A stretch of DNA of 64,000 nt, taken from Neorhizobium populisoli (GTDB lineage: Bacteria > Pseudomonadota > Alphaproteobacteria > Rhizobiales > Rhizobiaceae). Shown here piece after piece: positions 9,015 to 17,574 of the stretch (the first letter of the stretch is position 1; every line of letters starts with the position of its first letter). The DNA lies in assembly GCF_019430945.1 (NCBI RefSeq), contig NZ_JAHYCB010000008.1, forward strand, positions 212,510-276,509, in the 5' to 3' direction. The position numbers and the translations under genes were made by a program. The notes below the pieces were generated by a model, which searched no databases, was not told the DNA's origin, and worked only from the letters and a program-made list of their open reading frames with translations.

Positions 9015-9932
9015 TCATGCCCATTCGTCTGCCGATTTCTTCAAGATCTCAACATGCTCACGACAGACCGTTCTTACAACTTCGAGGAGAACGGTTGTTC
9101 GTTTCGCAAGCCAGTCCAAGGCCTCGGCACCGATCTCGTAGTGTTTCGAATAACGGGCCTTGACGTAGGCTTCGTTGAGCGTGTTGAACCAGGCGCGCTC
9201 TCTATGCTGATCACGAGGAAAAGCCTCTGCCAAGCGACGATCCTGTCCTTCCGCCAGCGAACGCAGAAACTTAATGTTGTGAGAGGGAGGGCCGTAATTT
9301 GTGAGTGTTAGTAATAGGCACGCGTAGGCTTGTTCGAGTGCCTGATGCAGAAGAAAAGCCGCCCGTTTATCGAAGCTTTTCATACAGGCATGATTGGCTA
9401 ATTCCAGAAACTCGTTCGCGGCTGCCATCCTTTCGGCGAAATGTGTTTCAGCGACCCTTAGCTGATCAAATGCTGAAAGCGGCTTAGGTTCCGCAAGCGG
9501 CTCATCTTCAAGTTCGTAAAGGACGATGCCTTCTTTGCGGATGTCGGAGAAGAAATATTGCCCCTCCTTGAGATAGGTATTCACCTCGCGCCGGGAGTGG
9601 ACGATGAGACTTACAGGCGTTTCGATCGATTTCTCGCGGATCAAACGGTCAGCTGTCTTGTACCAGTACGTCGCGAAATCGCAGAGCCGGCGGTCGTTGA
9701 CGATAATCAGCAGGTCGAAGTCCGAACGATAACCCTTCATCGTGAAGGGTTCATCGACCCAGCCACCCTTGGCGTAGGAACCGAACAGGATGATCTTCAG
9801 TATGCGGCCGCGCTTCTTGAACTGGGCGGTGCCCTCCTTCAAAGCGTCCTCAAACTCCTCGTGGATAATCTCCAGCACGCGGTCCAGCTCACGCTGCTTG
9901 TGAGGAGGGATATGATCACGGGATGTTTTCAT
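9015..9932 (-). CDS. Single-chain nucleotidyltransferase-HEPN protein
   Basis: 305 residues. The N-terminal half is a minimal nucleotidyltransferase (pol-beta fold) with GS at 51-52 and the metal-binding D-x-D at 71/73 (SDFDLL). The C-terminal half is a HEPN-type four-helix region, with ALEQAYACLL and late ARYSKHYEIG, where R260 and H264 could form the RNase-type Arg/His pair, although the usual spacing is four to six residues and here it is three. In two-gene MNT-HEPN toxin-antitoxin systems the transferase AMPylates the HEPN toxin; here both are in one chain. ATG 9932 is preferred to TTG 9950; neither has a strong ribosome site. The gene stands alone. Function is not proven. Confidence 0.75.
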   Translation of the reverse strand: MKTSRDHIPPHKQRELDRVLEIIHEEFEDALKEGTAQFKKRGRILKIILFGSYAKGGWVDEPFTMKGYRSDFDLLIIVNDRRLCDFATYWYKTADRLIREKSIETPVSLIVHSRREVNTYLKEGQYFFSDIRKEGIVLYELEDEPLAEPKPLSAFDQLRVAETHFAERMAAANEFLELANHACMKSFDKRAAFLLHQALEQAYACLLLTLTNYGPPSHNIKFLRSLAEGQDRRLAEAFPRDQHRERAWFNTLNEAYVKARYSKHYEIGAEALDWLAKRTTVLLEVVRTVCREHVEILKKSADEWA

Positions 9933-10040
9933 GGCCAAGCGGTAAGCCAAAGCTCTGCTTTCGTCTACTCGCAGATTTGCTAGGTTTGCCCGCGGTTCAG
10001 TTGGACGAGAGAAAAATGATTGAGAAGCGTGATTGGAGCC

Positions 10041-10063
10041 GGGTATAACGTGGTAGAATAACC
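10041..10063 (+). promoter_or_regulatory. LysR-type box upstream of the binding-protein gene
   Basis: GGGTAT, 11 bases, ATAACC: a T-N11-A inverted repeat of the LysR type. It matches the box at 12662-12684 at 15 of 23 positions, including GGTATAAC on the left and GAATA on the right, and stands 17 bases before the TTGACA at 10081, exactly as its counterpart does. The centre falls near -64 of the inferred transcription start, the expected activator position. Confidence 0.65.
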
Positions 10064-10080
10064 GTCCAAAGAAATCGACT

Positions 10081-10109
10081 TTGACACTTATACGCGCGCA
10101 TGTCTCTAT
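10081..10109 (+). promoter_or_regulatory. Candidate sigma70 promoter of the binding-protein gene
   Basis: TTGACA at 10081-10086, a 17-base spacer and CTCTAT at 10104-10109. The block CGACTTTGAC around the -35 element is also found at the promoter near 12702. Confidence 0.5.
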
Positions 10110-10132
10110 CCGGCGAAAAACAGGAGGTGAAC

Positions 10133-11683
10133 ATGAGAATAAGCCGTAGATCCCTTAGAGCAGCTACCACAGTGATCGCTATTGTTTTGGGTCCTGCTAT
10201 GGCCGGCGCTGATACGCTAAAGGTCGGCATCAATGCGCCGGATATTTCCACTCTAGACCCGACGCGGGCAACAGCAACTGCTGATGTCACGCTCGTGTCG
10301 TGGATGTTTAACGGGCTTGTGCGTTTCCTGCCGGGAAGCGCGGACCCAACCAAGATCGAGCCTGATCTGGCTGAAAGCTGGACCTCCTCGGCTGATGGGC
10401 TGGTGTGGACTTTCAAGCTGCGTCCGAATGTCAAATTCCATGGGGACTACGGCACTCTCAGCTCGGAAGACGTTGTGTTCTCCCTGATGCGCGCCAAGGA
10501 TCCGAAGACATCGTCGTTCTCCAGCGATTTTTCAGGCGTGAAATCGATCGAGGCTGTCGATCCGATGACGGTCAGGATTACGCTGAGCGAGCCGGTACCG
10601 GGTTTTCTCGGTCTCATCGCCAATTATCATGGCGGCAATATCATCAGCAAAAAGGCGTTTGAAAAGCTCGGCGCGGATTTCAAGAGCCGGCCGATCGGGA
10701 CCGGGCCTTTCATGTTCGAAAGCGCGATCACGCAGCAGGCCGTCAACCTGAAGGCTTTTCCCGGATATTTCAGGGGCGCGCCGAAGCTCGACGGTATCAG
10801 GTTTGACCTCATCCCGACAGACTCCAGCCGGGAGCTGGCGTTCCGCTCCGGCGAGCTCGATCTCATTTACGGCAAGCGCGAACAGCGCTGGGTCGACCAG
10901 GCGAAAGCATGGGATGGTGCGGTCGTCGATATTTTCGCACCCGGTGAATATCGTACCGTATTCCTCAACAGGTCTCGTCCGCCTCTGGACAATGTGAAGG
11001 TCCGCCAGGCCGTCGCGCAAGCCATCAATGTCGACCAGATCGTTGAGTTCGTCGGCGCCGGCGTTGGCCCGAAAGGGTGTTCGGTCGTCCCCTCCGGCTA
11101 TCTGGGAGAGGATTGCAGCTGGACCTATAAATACGATCCCGCCGCTTCGAAGAAGCTGCTTGCGGAGGCCGGGTTCTCCAAGGGCGTGCAGCTTTCGGCC
11201 GTCGTGTCCTCGAATTCATCCCAGCTGCCGATCATGGAAGTCATCCAGGCCCAGCTGGCCGAGGCGGGCATCGATCTGCAGATGAAGGTGGTCGATCATC
11301 CGACATATCAGGAACAGATCCGCAAGGATCTGGGCGATGTCGTGTTTTATGGCGCTGCGCGATATCCGGTAGCGGACAGTTATCTCAGTCAGTTCTACCA
11401 TTCGGATGCTGCGATCGGAAAACCGACCGCCGTTACGAACTTCGGCCATTGCGATGCGGCTGATGCCGAAATCACCGCGGCGCGGCGGGCAACCTCGGAT
11501 GACGAGCGGCTGAAGCAGTGGTCGGCGGCGCAGAAGAAGATCTTCGAACAGGTATGCGGGGTCCCGCTTTTCAGCCTGATGCAGGTCTGGGTACACAGCA
11601 AGGCGCTCGATTACGGCTATGAATTGAAGGGCTCGCTCAATCTCGCTCCGCCGATCACCGAAAAGACGACGCTGAAACGCTGA
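10133..11683 (+). CDS. Dipeptide/opine-type ABC transporter substrate-binding protein
   Basis: 516-residue periplasmic binding protein (family 5, DppA/OppA type). Signal peptide MRISRRSLRAATTVIAIVL ending near AGA. Conserved family-5 elements are LAESWTSSADGLVWTFKLRPNVKFHG, RPIGTGPFMF and VRQAVAQAINVDQIV. A full Shine-Dalgarno AGGAGGTGA precedes ATG 10133; an ATG 33 bases upstream lacks one. It is monocistronic, ending at a terminator. Its permeases and ATPases are most likely those at 16633-20317, because both units share the same LysR box. Confidence 0.88.
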   Translation: MRISRRSLRAATTVIAIVLGPAMAGADTLKVGINAPDISTLDPTRATATADVTLVSWMFNGLVRFLPGSADPTKIEPDLAESWTSSADGLVWTFKLRPNVKFHGDYGTLSSEDVVFSLMRAKDPKTSSFSSDFSGVKSIEAVDPMTVRITLSEPVPGFLGLIANYHGGNIISKKAFEKLGADFKSRPIGTGPFMFESAITQQAVNLKAFPGYFRGAPKLDGIRFDLIPTDSSRELAFRSGELDLIYGKREQRWVDQAKAWDGAVVDIFAPGEYRTVFLNRSRPPLDNVKVRQAVAQAINVDQIVEFVGAGVGPKGCSVVPSGYLGEDCSWTYKYDPAASKKLLAEAGFSKGVQLSAVVSSNSSQLPIMEVIQAQLAEAGIDLQMKVVDHPTYQEQIRKDLGDVVFYGAARYPVADSYLSQFYHSDAAIGKPTAVTNFGHCDAADAEITAARRATSDDERLKQWSAAQKKIFEQVCGVPLFSLMQVWVHSKALDYGYELKGSLNLAPPITEKTTLKR

Positions 11684-11703
11684 ACGATCAAACTCCTCTG
11701 TCT

Positions 11704-11757
11704 GGCCTCGGCCTGGGCGTCCGCATCCGTGCGGATGGCACAGTCCGGGGCCTTTTT
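11704..11757 (+). terminator. Rho-independent terminator after the binding-protein gene
   Basis: Nested hairpin: outer arms GGCCTCGG (11704-11711) and CCGGGGCC (11745-11752), inner stem-loop CCGCA-TCCG-TGCGG, followed by TTTTT at 11753-11757. It lies between the binding-protein gene and the converging LysR gene. Confidence 0.75.
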
Positions 11758-11758
11758 G

Positions 11759-12661
11759 TCATGGAGCGATCGTCGTGCTCAGTGCGGCGGAATGTGCGGC
11801 GGCTACGAAGTCCGCGACGAGGCTGCTGTTGCGGGCGCGAACCGGCCGGACGATCTCGTATTCGAACGCGATTTCGGGAATGAAGCGACGGATGGCCACG
11901 CGGTCGGCGACGATTTCCATGGAGAGGGGATCGCCGATTGTCACACCGAGCCCGGCGGCTACAAATTCGGCGACATTCGGTGCTGTCGTCGCTTCAATAA
12001 CGATCCTGGGCCTTAGCCCATAAGCGTCAAACGTTGCATCCACCTTCCTGCGCATCATGCTTGTCGGTCCGAAGGCGATAAACGGTTCGTCTACAAAGTC
12101 GGGCGGGGTCAATTCCTCTTTCTCGCAAAGGCGGTGCCCTTTCGGGAGTATCGCCACCGCCGGCGGGCTCTTGAGAGCTTCACCGACGACCGACGGATGT
12201 TCCAGCCCGCTGATGACCATCACCACGTCGAGCCGGCGAAGGAGGACAGCCTCGGTCAGAAACTGTGAACTCCTTGCTTCGACTGACACGAAGACATCGG
12301 GGTGGCGGGCTCGAAACAATTTGAGGACCCTGGTTATGAACGGCCCGGATAGCGCCGGCATCGTTCCTATGACCAGCTGTCCGTGTTCTTCGCGGCGGAT
12401 CGCCTCCACTGCGCGCGCAAGCTGATGAACTCCACCGAAGATGCGTTCAACCTCTTCGTAGAGCCGCATTCCGCGGCCTGTCGGCACCAGCCGGCCGCTG
12501 TCGCGCTCGAACAGTTGCAACCCGGTATCTGCCTCCAGATCCTGGATGAGCTTGCTTGCTGCCGGTTGAGAGATGCGCAGGACTTCCGATGCCCGGCTCA
12601 CCGTACCTGCCTCGACCACGGCCATCAGCGCCTCCAGTTGCCTCAAACTCGGATTTCTCAT
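11759..12661 (-). CDS. LysR-family transcriptional regulator of the opine-like locus
   Basis: 300-residue LysR protein: N-terminal helix-turn-helix (LEALMAVVEAGTVSRASEVL, then SQPAASKLIQDLE) and a C-terminal effector domain. ATG 12661 is chosen because GAGGG lies eight bases upstream and because the alternative ATG 12685 falls inside the operator. It is divergent from the oxidase/transport operon, and the box at 12662-12684 abuts its start codon, so autoregulation plus activation of the operon is expected. A second identical-architecture box in front of the upstream binding-protein gene suggests a two-promoter regulon. Ligand unknown, probably the transported compound. Confidence 0.88.
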   Translation of the reverse strand: MRNPSLRQLEALMAVVEAGTVSRASEVLRISQPAASKLIQDLEADTGLQLFERDSGRLVPTGRGMRLYEEVERIFGGVHQLARAVEAIRREEHGQLVIGTMPALSGPFITRVLKLFRARHPDVFVSVEARSSQFLTEAVLLRRLDVVMVISGLEHPSVVGEALKSPPAVAILPKGHRLCEKEELTPPDFVDEPFIAFGPTSMMRRKVDATFDAYGLRPRIVIEATTAPNVAEFVAAGLGVTIGDPLSMEIVADRVAIRRFIPEIAFEYEIVRPVRARNSSLVADFVAAAHSAALSTTIAP

Positions 12662-12684
12662 TGGTATAACCCTCACGAATACCA
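12662..12684 (+). promoter_or_regulatory. LysR-type box between regulator and oxidase operon
   Basis: TGGTAT, 11 bases, ATACCA: a perfect six-base inverted repeat with the T-N11-A core. It ends 17 bases before the TTGACT at 12702, placing its centre near -64, and overlaps the translation start region of the divergent LysR gene. Confidence 0.7.
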
Positions 12685-12701
12685 TGGCAAAATAAGCGAC
12701 T

Positions 12702-12730
12702 TTGACTTTCTACCTTTCGCCGCTGATTGT
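12702..12730 (+). promoter_or_regulatory. Candidate promoter of the oxidase/transport operon
   Basis: TTGACT at 12702-12707, 17-base spacer, GATTGT at 12725-12730. The -10 is weak, as expected for an activator-dependent promoter. The surrounding CGACTTTGAC is shared with the promoter at 10081. Confidence 0.45.
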
Positions 12731-12755
12731 GACAAGAAAGAAGGGGAGAAACGAC

Positions 12756-13865
12756 TTGCACGTAGACGTCATCATTATCGGCGCTGGCGTGGTCGGCGCA
12801 GCACTGGCCTACGGAATGGCGCTGAAAGGCAAGCACGTCATCGTTCTGGATGGAGCGGATCGCGATCCACGTGCTGCCCGTGCGAATTTCGGCTTGGTCT
12901 GGGTGCAAGGCAAGGGATCCGACGCGCCCGCTTACAGCGCGTTGACCCGACAGAGCTCGGATCTCTGGCCCGGGTTCAGGCATGAACTTTCGAAGATTGC
13001 CGCGGATCGTATCGATTATGAACGGCCCGGAGGGCTGGTCTACTGTCTGAGCGAAACGGAGTATGCGCACCGGGCCGCCATCAACGAGCGAACCCATAAT
13101 CAAGGTGCGCAGGCCGACACGGAAATGATCGAGCGCGGTGCGCTTGAGCACATGCTGCCTGCGGTGGGCTTAGGTCCCGATGTCGTTGGTGCCAGCTACT
13201 GCAAGCTCGATGGCCATGTGAACCCGTTGCAGCTTCTGGCGGCTTTGCACCGCGCGGTCTTGGTTCTCGGCGGGAGAATCGAATTTCGTAGTCCGGTCAA
13301 AGCGATCTCACCAGTCTCTGGCGGGTTCCGCGTGATCGGGCCGCATGGCGAGTTGCAGGCGCCGCGCGTCGTGGTTGCCGCGGGGCTTGCAACTCCGGCG
13401 CTGACAGAACCGCTTGGATTGGCCATGCCGATGAAATCGGAGCGGGGGCAGATCCTTGTCACGGAGCGCATCGCGCCCATCCTGCCTTTTCCCGGTAGCG
13501 GCTTGAGACAGAGTGCAGACGGCACGGTGATGATCGGCGCCACGAACGAGAAGATTGCCGATACGAGCGTCACTGCGGCGTCGGCAACCAAACTGGCGCA
13601 AAGGGCGACGCGGATCATCCCGGCGCTCGGGTCGGCCCGGCTTGTCAGGCAGTGGGCGGGTCTTCGTGTCCTTCCGCTCGACAAGACGCCGATCTATGCG
13701 GAATCGACGGACTATCCGGGGCTCTTCGCGGCAGCCTGCCATTCGGGCGTGACGCTTGCTGCGGTCCATGCCGCGGTCATCGCGCCGGCCATGGGCGGCA
13801 GTCATCTGCCCGAGGATCTCGCAGCTTTTTCCAATGGAAGATTCAATGTTCAAAAGTGTGCATGA
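12756..13865 (+). CDS. FAD-dependent oxidoreductase, DAO family (first copy)
   Basis: 369-residue flavoprotein of the D-amino-acid oxidase/glycine oxidase family. The dinucleotide-binding motif GAGVVGAALAYGMAL is at the N-terminus, and the C-terminus carries LAAACHSGVTLAAVHA, the second FAD-contact region. Such proteins oxidise secondary or D-amines, and the OoxB/HcnC subunits of opine and cyanide-forming oxidases belong here. Start: TTG 12756 with AAGGGGAG eight bases upstream; a TTG at 12702 lies in the promoter. It is the first gene of the operon and overlaps the small [2Fe-2S] gene by 20 bases. Confidence 0.82.
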   Translation: MHVDVIIIGAGVVGAALAYGMALKGKHVIVLDGADRDPRAARANFGLVWVQGKGSDAPAYSALTRQSSDLWPGFRHELSKIAADRIDYERPGGLVYCLSETEYAHRAAINERTHNQGAQADTEMIERGALEHMLPAVGLGPDVVGASYCKLDGHVNPLQLLAALHRAVLVLGGRIEFRSPVKAISPVSGGFRVIGPHGELQAPRVVVAAGLATPALTEPLGLAMPMKSERGQILVTERIAPILPFPGSGLRQSADGTVMIGATNEKIADTSVTAASATKLAQRATRIIPALGSARLVRQWAGLRVLPLDKTPIYAESTDYPGLFAAACHSGVTLAAVHAAVIAPAMGGSHLPEDLAAFSNGRFNVQKCA

Positions 13866-14145
13866 AAAGCCTGGAAAGGCTTCGGACATGACCGTCCTCG
13901 TCAATGGCGTCGAAATCGGCGCCTGGAATGGCGAAACGGTGGCGAGCGTATTGTTGCGTGCTCCTGGAGCCGGACGAGGATCGACGGTCAGCCGAACACC
14001 CCGGTTACCCTATTGTCAGATGGGCGTCTGCTTCGAATGTCTGGTGATCGTCGATGGCAACGCCTCGATGCAGGGCTGTCTCGTCCCGGTCGCGCCGGGC
14101 ATGAGGATCGAAAGCCAGCACGGGCCGCGGGAGATCTCGAAATGA
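13846..14145 (+). CDS. Small [2Fe-2S]-binding subunit (HcnA/OoxA-N type)
   Basis: 99 residues. The cysteines in PYCQMGVCFECLV plus QGC further on form the ferredoxin-like [2Fe-2S] ligand set found in the small subunits of hydrogen-cyanide synthase and opine/proline oxidases. TVLVNGVEIGAWNGETVASVLL is the typical beta-grasp start. ATG 13846 (GGAAG upstream) overlaps the end of the preceding oxidase; ATG 13834 is an alternative. The next gene starts in the ATGA of its stop. It probably relays electrons within a multi-subunit oxidase formed with its neighbours. Confidence 0.82.
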   Translation: MFKSVHEKPGKASDMTVLVNGVEIGAWNGETVASVLLRAPGAGRGSTVSRTPRLPYCQMGVCFECLVIVDGNASMQGCLVPVAPGMRIESQHGPREISK

Positions 14146-15518
14146 AATACGATGTGGTGGTGATTGGCGCCGGGCCGGCCGGCATGTCGGCTGCAATCCG
14201 GCTCCGGAAAAACGGTTCCTCCGTTGCAGTGATCGACGAGCAGCACGCACCGGGCGGCCAGATCTGGCGCGGCGTTGAGCGCAATTCCGGGCCGGTAGCC
14301 GAGGCTCTGGGTACGGATTATCGCAAGGGAGCCGCGCTGGTGCAGGCCTTTCGTGCCTGCGGCGCCGATTACATGCCCGAGACCCAGGTCTGGCAGATCG
14401 AAGAAGGCTGGAACCTGTTCCTGACTTCAGGAGGAAAGGCCCGCCGCATCGGCGCGCGCGTCGTTCTGCTCGCGAATGGCGCACAGGAAAGGCCGGTACC
14501 TTTCCCGGGCTGGACGCTTCCCGGCGTGATGACGGTCGGAGCGGCGCAAATCCTGCTGAAGTCCGGAGGGATGCTGCCGCAAGGCGACGTATGGATTGCA
14601 GGCGCAGGGCCGCTGCCGCTGCTTTATGCGATCCAGCTCCTCGGTCTCGAAGGACGTATTGCAGGTTTTCTAGATACGTCGCGCAAGCCAGGTATTGCGG
14701 CCTTGACCAAGCTTTCCGGTGCGTGGCGCGACATCCCCGGCTTGTTGAAGGGAGCCCGCTGGCTTCGCGATTTGCGCAAGAGCGGCAAGATGGTGCGCGG
14801 TTTCCATGACCTCCACGCTGTGGGCGATGGGCGGCTGCAATATCTGGAATGGCAGTCGGCGGGCGAGCGACGCAAGGTAAAGGCCGACGTTCTCCTCGTA
14901 CATGAGGGTGTCGTGCCGCGCATCCATGAGACTATGGCGCTCGGATGCGCCCATGAATGGAATGAGCTGCAGAACTATTTCACTCCACGTCTCGACGGAT
15001 GGGGCGAAACCAGCAAGGCTGGACTTTTCGTTGCAGGCGACGCCGGCGGCATTGGTGGTTGGCTGGCGGCGACGTTGTCCGGCGAAATCGCGGGACTTGG
15101 GATCGCCAAGCATCTCGACGTATCCTTCGATGCGGAAGGTGAGCGGCATAGAGCCGGTCTGGACAAGCGCCTCGCAAGCGCGCGTGCGCTGCGCCCGTTT
15201 CTCGATGCGCTCTATCCGCCGCCAACGGCCAGCATTGCAGACGAGGTGATTGTCTGTCGCTGCGAAGAGGTAACCGCTGCGCAGATCCGTTCCGTCGCGA
15301 AGGTCAGTGCGCCGGATCCCAATGCGGTGAAAGCTGCGACCCGTTGCGGAATGGGACCTTGCCAGGGCCGACAATGCGGATATTCCGTTCAGGCGCTGGT
15401 TGCGGAAGCGCACGGAATCCCGCCTCGAGACGTCAGCTTCTTCAACATTCGTCCGCCGCTCAAGCCTGTGACGCTGGGCGAGATCGCGACGCTCGGTGAT
15501 CTGGAAGACGCATCATGA
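14142..15518 (+). CDS. FAD/[2Fe-2S] pyridine-nucleotide-type oxidoreductase (OoxA/HcnB-like)
   Basis: 458 residues. N-terminal GAGPAGMSAAIRLRKNG binds FAD, GAGPLPLLYAIQLL is the second Rossmann glycine motif, and FVAGDAGGIGG is the C-terminal FAD contact. The tail has a BFD-like [2Fe-2S] site, VCRCEEVT followed by RCGMGPCQGRQCG. This arrangement is characteristic of the alpha subunit of octopine/nopaline oxidase, HcnB and related dehydrogenases. It overlaps both neighbours by four bases, arguing for a stoichiometric complex with the small [2Fe-2S] protein and the following DAO protein. Electrons probably pass to the respiratory chain (family knowledge). Confidence 0.85.
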   Translation: MKYDVVVIGAGPAGMSAAIRLRKNGSSVAVIDEQHAPGGQIWRGVERNSGPVAEALGTDYRKGAALVQAFRACGADYMPETQVWQIEEGWNLFLTSGGKARRIGARVVLLANGAQERPVPFPGWTLPGVMTVGAAQILLKSGGMLPQGDVWIAGAGPLPLLYAIQLLGLEGRIAGFLDTSRKPGIAALTKLSGAWRDIPGLLKGARWLRDLRKSGKMVRGFHDLHAVGDGRLQYLEWQSAGERRKVKADVLLVHEGVVPRIHETMALGCAHEWNELQNYFTPRLDGWGETSKAGLFVAGDAGGIGGWLAATLSGEIAGLGIAKHLDVSFDAEGERHRAGLDKRLASARALRPFLDALYPPPTASIADEVIVCRCEEVTAAQIRSVAKVSAPDPNAVKAATRCGMGPCQGRQCGYSVQALVAEAHGIPPRDVSFFNIRPPLKPVTLGEIATLGDLEDAS

Positions 15519-16636
15519 ATGCGGATCTTCTGGTCATCGGCGGAGGGCTGCATGGTCTGTCGGCGGCCCTGCAGTCGGCGCGGCGCGGCGTGTCGGTCAT
15601 TCTTGTGGAGAGGCATTTTCTCGGCCGGCATGCTTCCGGCGCCACTGCCGCGGGGGTCCGCACGCTCGGGCGGGATCCGGCTGAACTGCCGCTCAGCCTC
15701 GAGGCTGCCAAGACTTGGCACAAGATGAACGCACTGGTGGGCGACGACTGCGGTTTCATCGCCTGCGGGCAGTTGCAGGTCGCGGAGGACGAAGTTGCGC
15801 TGGCCAAGATCCAGGCCCGCGTTCGTGGCCTGGAAGCCAAAGGCTTTACGCACGAGAAAATCATCGGCCGGATTGAGATGCGGGAACTCGTGCCCGATCT
15901 TTCACCTCACTGTCTTGGTGGCGCCTGGGTCGCCGGCGATGGTTCCGCTGACCCGCACCGCACGATCATCGCCTTCCGCGATGCGGCGCTGCGCGCGGGG
16001 GTGAAGGTCGTCGAACAATGCCTGCTCACCGGCCTGCAACGTAGGGCAAGCCGATGGATCGCGGAGACATCAGCCGGCGTCATCGAGGCGGGAACCGTCG
16101 TCAATGCCGGCGGGGCCTGGGCAGACCGGGTCGCAGAACTCGCCGGGGAACCTGTCCGCCAATCCATTCGCACCTCGATGATGGTGGTGACGGAGCGCAC
16201 GCAGGCACGCGTCAAGCCGGTCGTCAGTTCGCTCGGGAGAAAGCTCTCCTTCAAGCAGACCGCTCAAGGGACGATGGTGATCGGCGGTGGATCGCAGGGT
16301 CGGCTTGCCAGCGACCGGCAATCGGCGAGCGTCGATTTCGTGGCACTGGCAGCATCGGTCGGCGCCGCTGTCCGTCTGTTTCCGGCGCTTAAGGGCTTGC
16401 GCATTGTTCGGACCTGGGCTGGCATGGAGGCCATGACGGAGGACCACCTCCCGGTCATCGGGTTCTCGCGCAAGGCGACCGGCCTCATTCATGCTTTTGG
16501 ATTTTCCGGCCATGGTTTCCAGCTTGTACCCTCGGTTGGCAGGGTGGTTGCCGATCTCGTCTGCGAAGGCCAGACCAATCTCGACCTCGGCGCCTTTGAC
16601 GTCGAACGCCTTGCCAAGGAAAGGGCAGTTGCATGA
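15515..16636 (+). CDS. FAD-dependent oxidoreductase, DAO family (second copy, OoxB/HcnC-like)
   Basis: 373 residues with GGGLHGLSAALQSARRG at the N-terminus and HAFGFSGHGFQLVPSVG near the C-terminus, typical of DAO-family beta subunits. It has little visible similarity to the first DAO copy apart from the family motifs, so the two probably act on different bonds or bind different partners. It starts in the ATGA shared with the preceding gene and ends in the ATGA of the first permease. It is the most likely catalytic beta subunit for the upstream alpha/gamma pair. Confidence 0.84.
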   Translation: MNADLLVIGGGLHGLSAALQSARRGVSVILVERHFLGRHASGATAAGVRTLGRDPAELPLSLEAAKTWHKMNALVGDDCGFIACGQLQVAEDEVALAKIQARVRGLEAKGFTHEKIIGRIEMRELVPDLSPHCLGGAWVAGDGSADPHRTIIAFRDAALRAGVKVVEQCLLTGLQRRASRWIAETSAGVIEAGTVVNAGGAWADRVAELAGEPVRQSIRTSMMVVTERTQARVKPVVSSLGRKLSFKQTAQGTMVIGGGSQGRLASDRQSASVDFVALAASVGAAVRLFPALKGLRIVRTWAGMEAMTEDHLPVIGFSRKATGLIHAFGFSGHGFQLVPSVGRVVADLVCEGQTNLDLGAFDVERLAKERAVA

Positions 16637-17574
16637 TCGGCTATGTGATACGGAGACTTCTCCTGGCCATTCCAACATTGCTTGCAATGCTGACCATGGT
16701 CTTCATTCTGGTCCGGCTCGTTCCGGGTGATGCTGCCGTCGCCATGCTGGGCGATCGGGCAAGCGCACAGACGCTGCAGAACCTTCGGGCGCAGCTCGGT
16801 CTCGATCAGCCCATTCCGGTTCAGTATGTGCGCTTTGTCACCGACATGCTCAGCGGTGATTTCGGTCGCTCGATGACGAGTGGGCGCACGGTTATGGAAG
16901 AGGTGGCGCTGGTTCTTCCCTATACGCTGGAACTGGCACTGGCTGCGATGTTGATCGGGACACTCCTCGGCATTCCGCTCGGCGTCGTGGCGGCTGTCAG
17001 GCGCAATCGCTGGCCGGACTACGTCAGCCGGATACTGTCTCTCGTCGGCCTGTCCTTCCCGGGCTTCGTCTCCGGAATATTGATGCTCCTCGCCTTCGCG
17101 GTGTGGCTGCAATGGCTTCCGGTCATGAGCAGGGCCTCCGCCGATCCGCTTAGCCATCTGCGCAGCCTTGCCCTTCCGGCCCTCAATCTCGGGCTGATCA
17201 TGACGGCCTACATCGCGCGGGTGACCCGTTCGTCGATGCTGGATGTGATGGGTGAGGACTACATCCGGACCGCGCGGGCCAAGGGGGTAAAGCCGCGCAA
17301 GCTCATCATGCGGCATGCTCTCGGCAATGCCCTGATTCCGATCGTGACCGTGGTCGGACTGTATTTTGGCACGCTGATCGGCAATTCCGTGCTGACCGAG
17401 ATCGTCTTCACGCGGCCCGGCCTCGGCAAGCTGATCCTCGGCGCCCTCCAGTCGCGCGACTACACCCTCCTCCAGGGATTGATGGTGGTCTTCGCAACAT
17501 TCGTGATCCTCGTGAATACCGCAACCGACCTGATCTACGCTCTCGTCGATCCCAGAGTGAGTTATGCGCAATGA
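16633..17574 (+). CDS. Dipeptide/opine-type ABC permease (DppB type)
   Basis: 313 residues. MIGYVIRRLLLAIPTLLAML is the classic DppB N-terminal helix. The cytoplasmic loop is DYIRTARAKGVKPRKLIMRHALGNALIPI, and the C-terminus is LIYALVDPRVSY. It forms the channel with the next gene, overlapping both neighbours by four bases. Confidence 0.92.
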   Translation: MIGYVIRRLLLAIPTLLAMLTMVFILVRLVPGDAAVAMLGDRASAQTLQNLRAQLGLDQPIPVQYVRFVTDMLSGDFGRSMTSGRTVMEEVALVLPYTLELALAAMLIGTLLGIPLGVVAAVRRNRWPDYVSRILSLVGLSFPGFVSGILMLLAFAVWLQWLPVMSRASADPLSHLRSLALPALNLGLIMTAYIARVTRSSMLDVMGEDYIRTARAKGVKPRKLIMRHALGNALIPIVTVVGLYFGTLIGNSVLTEIVFTRPGLGKLILGALQSRDYTLLQGLMVVFATFVILVNTATDLIYALVDPRVSYAQ

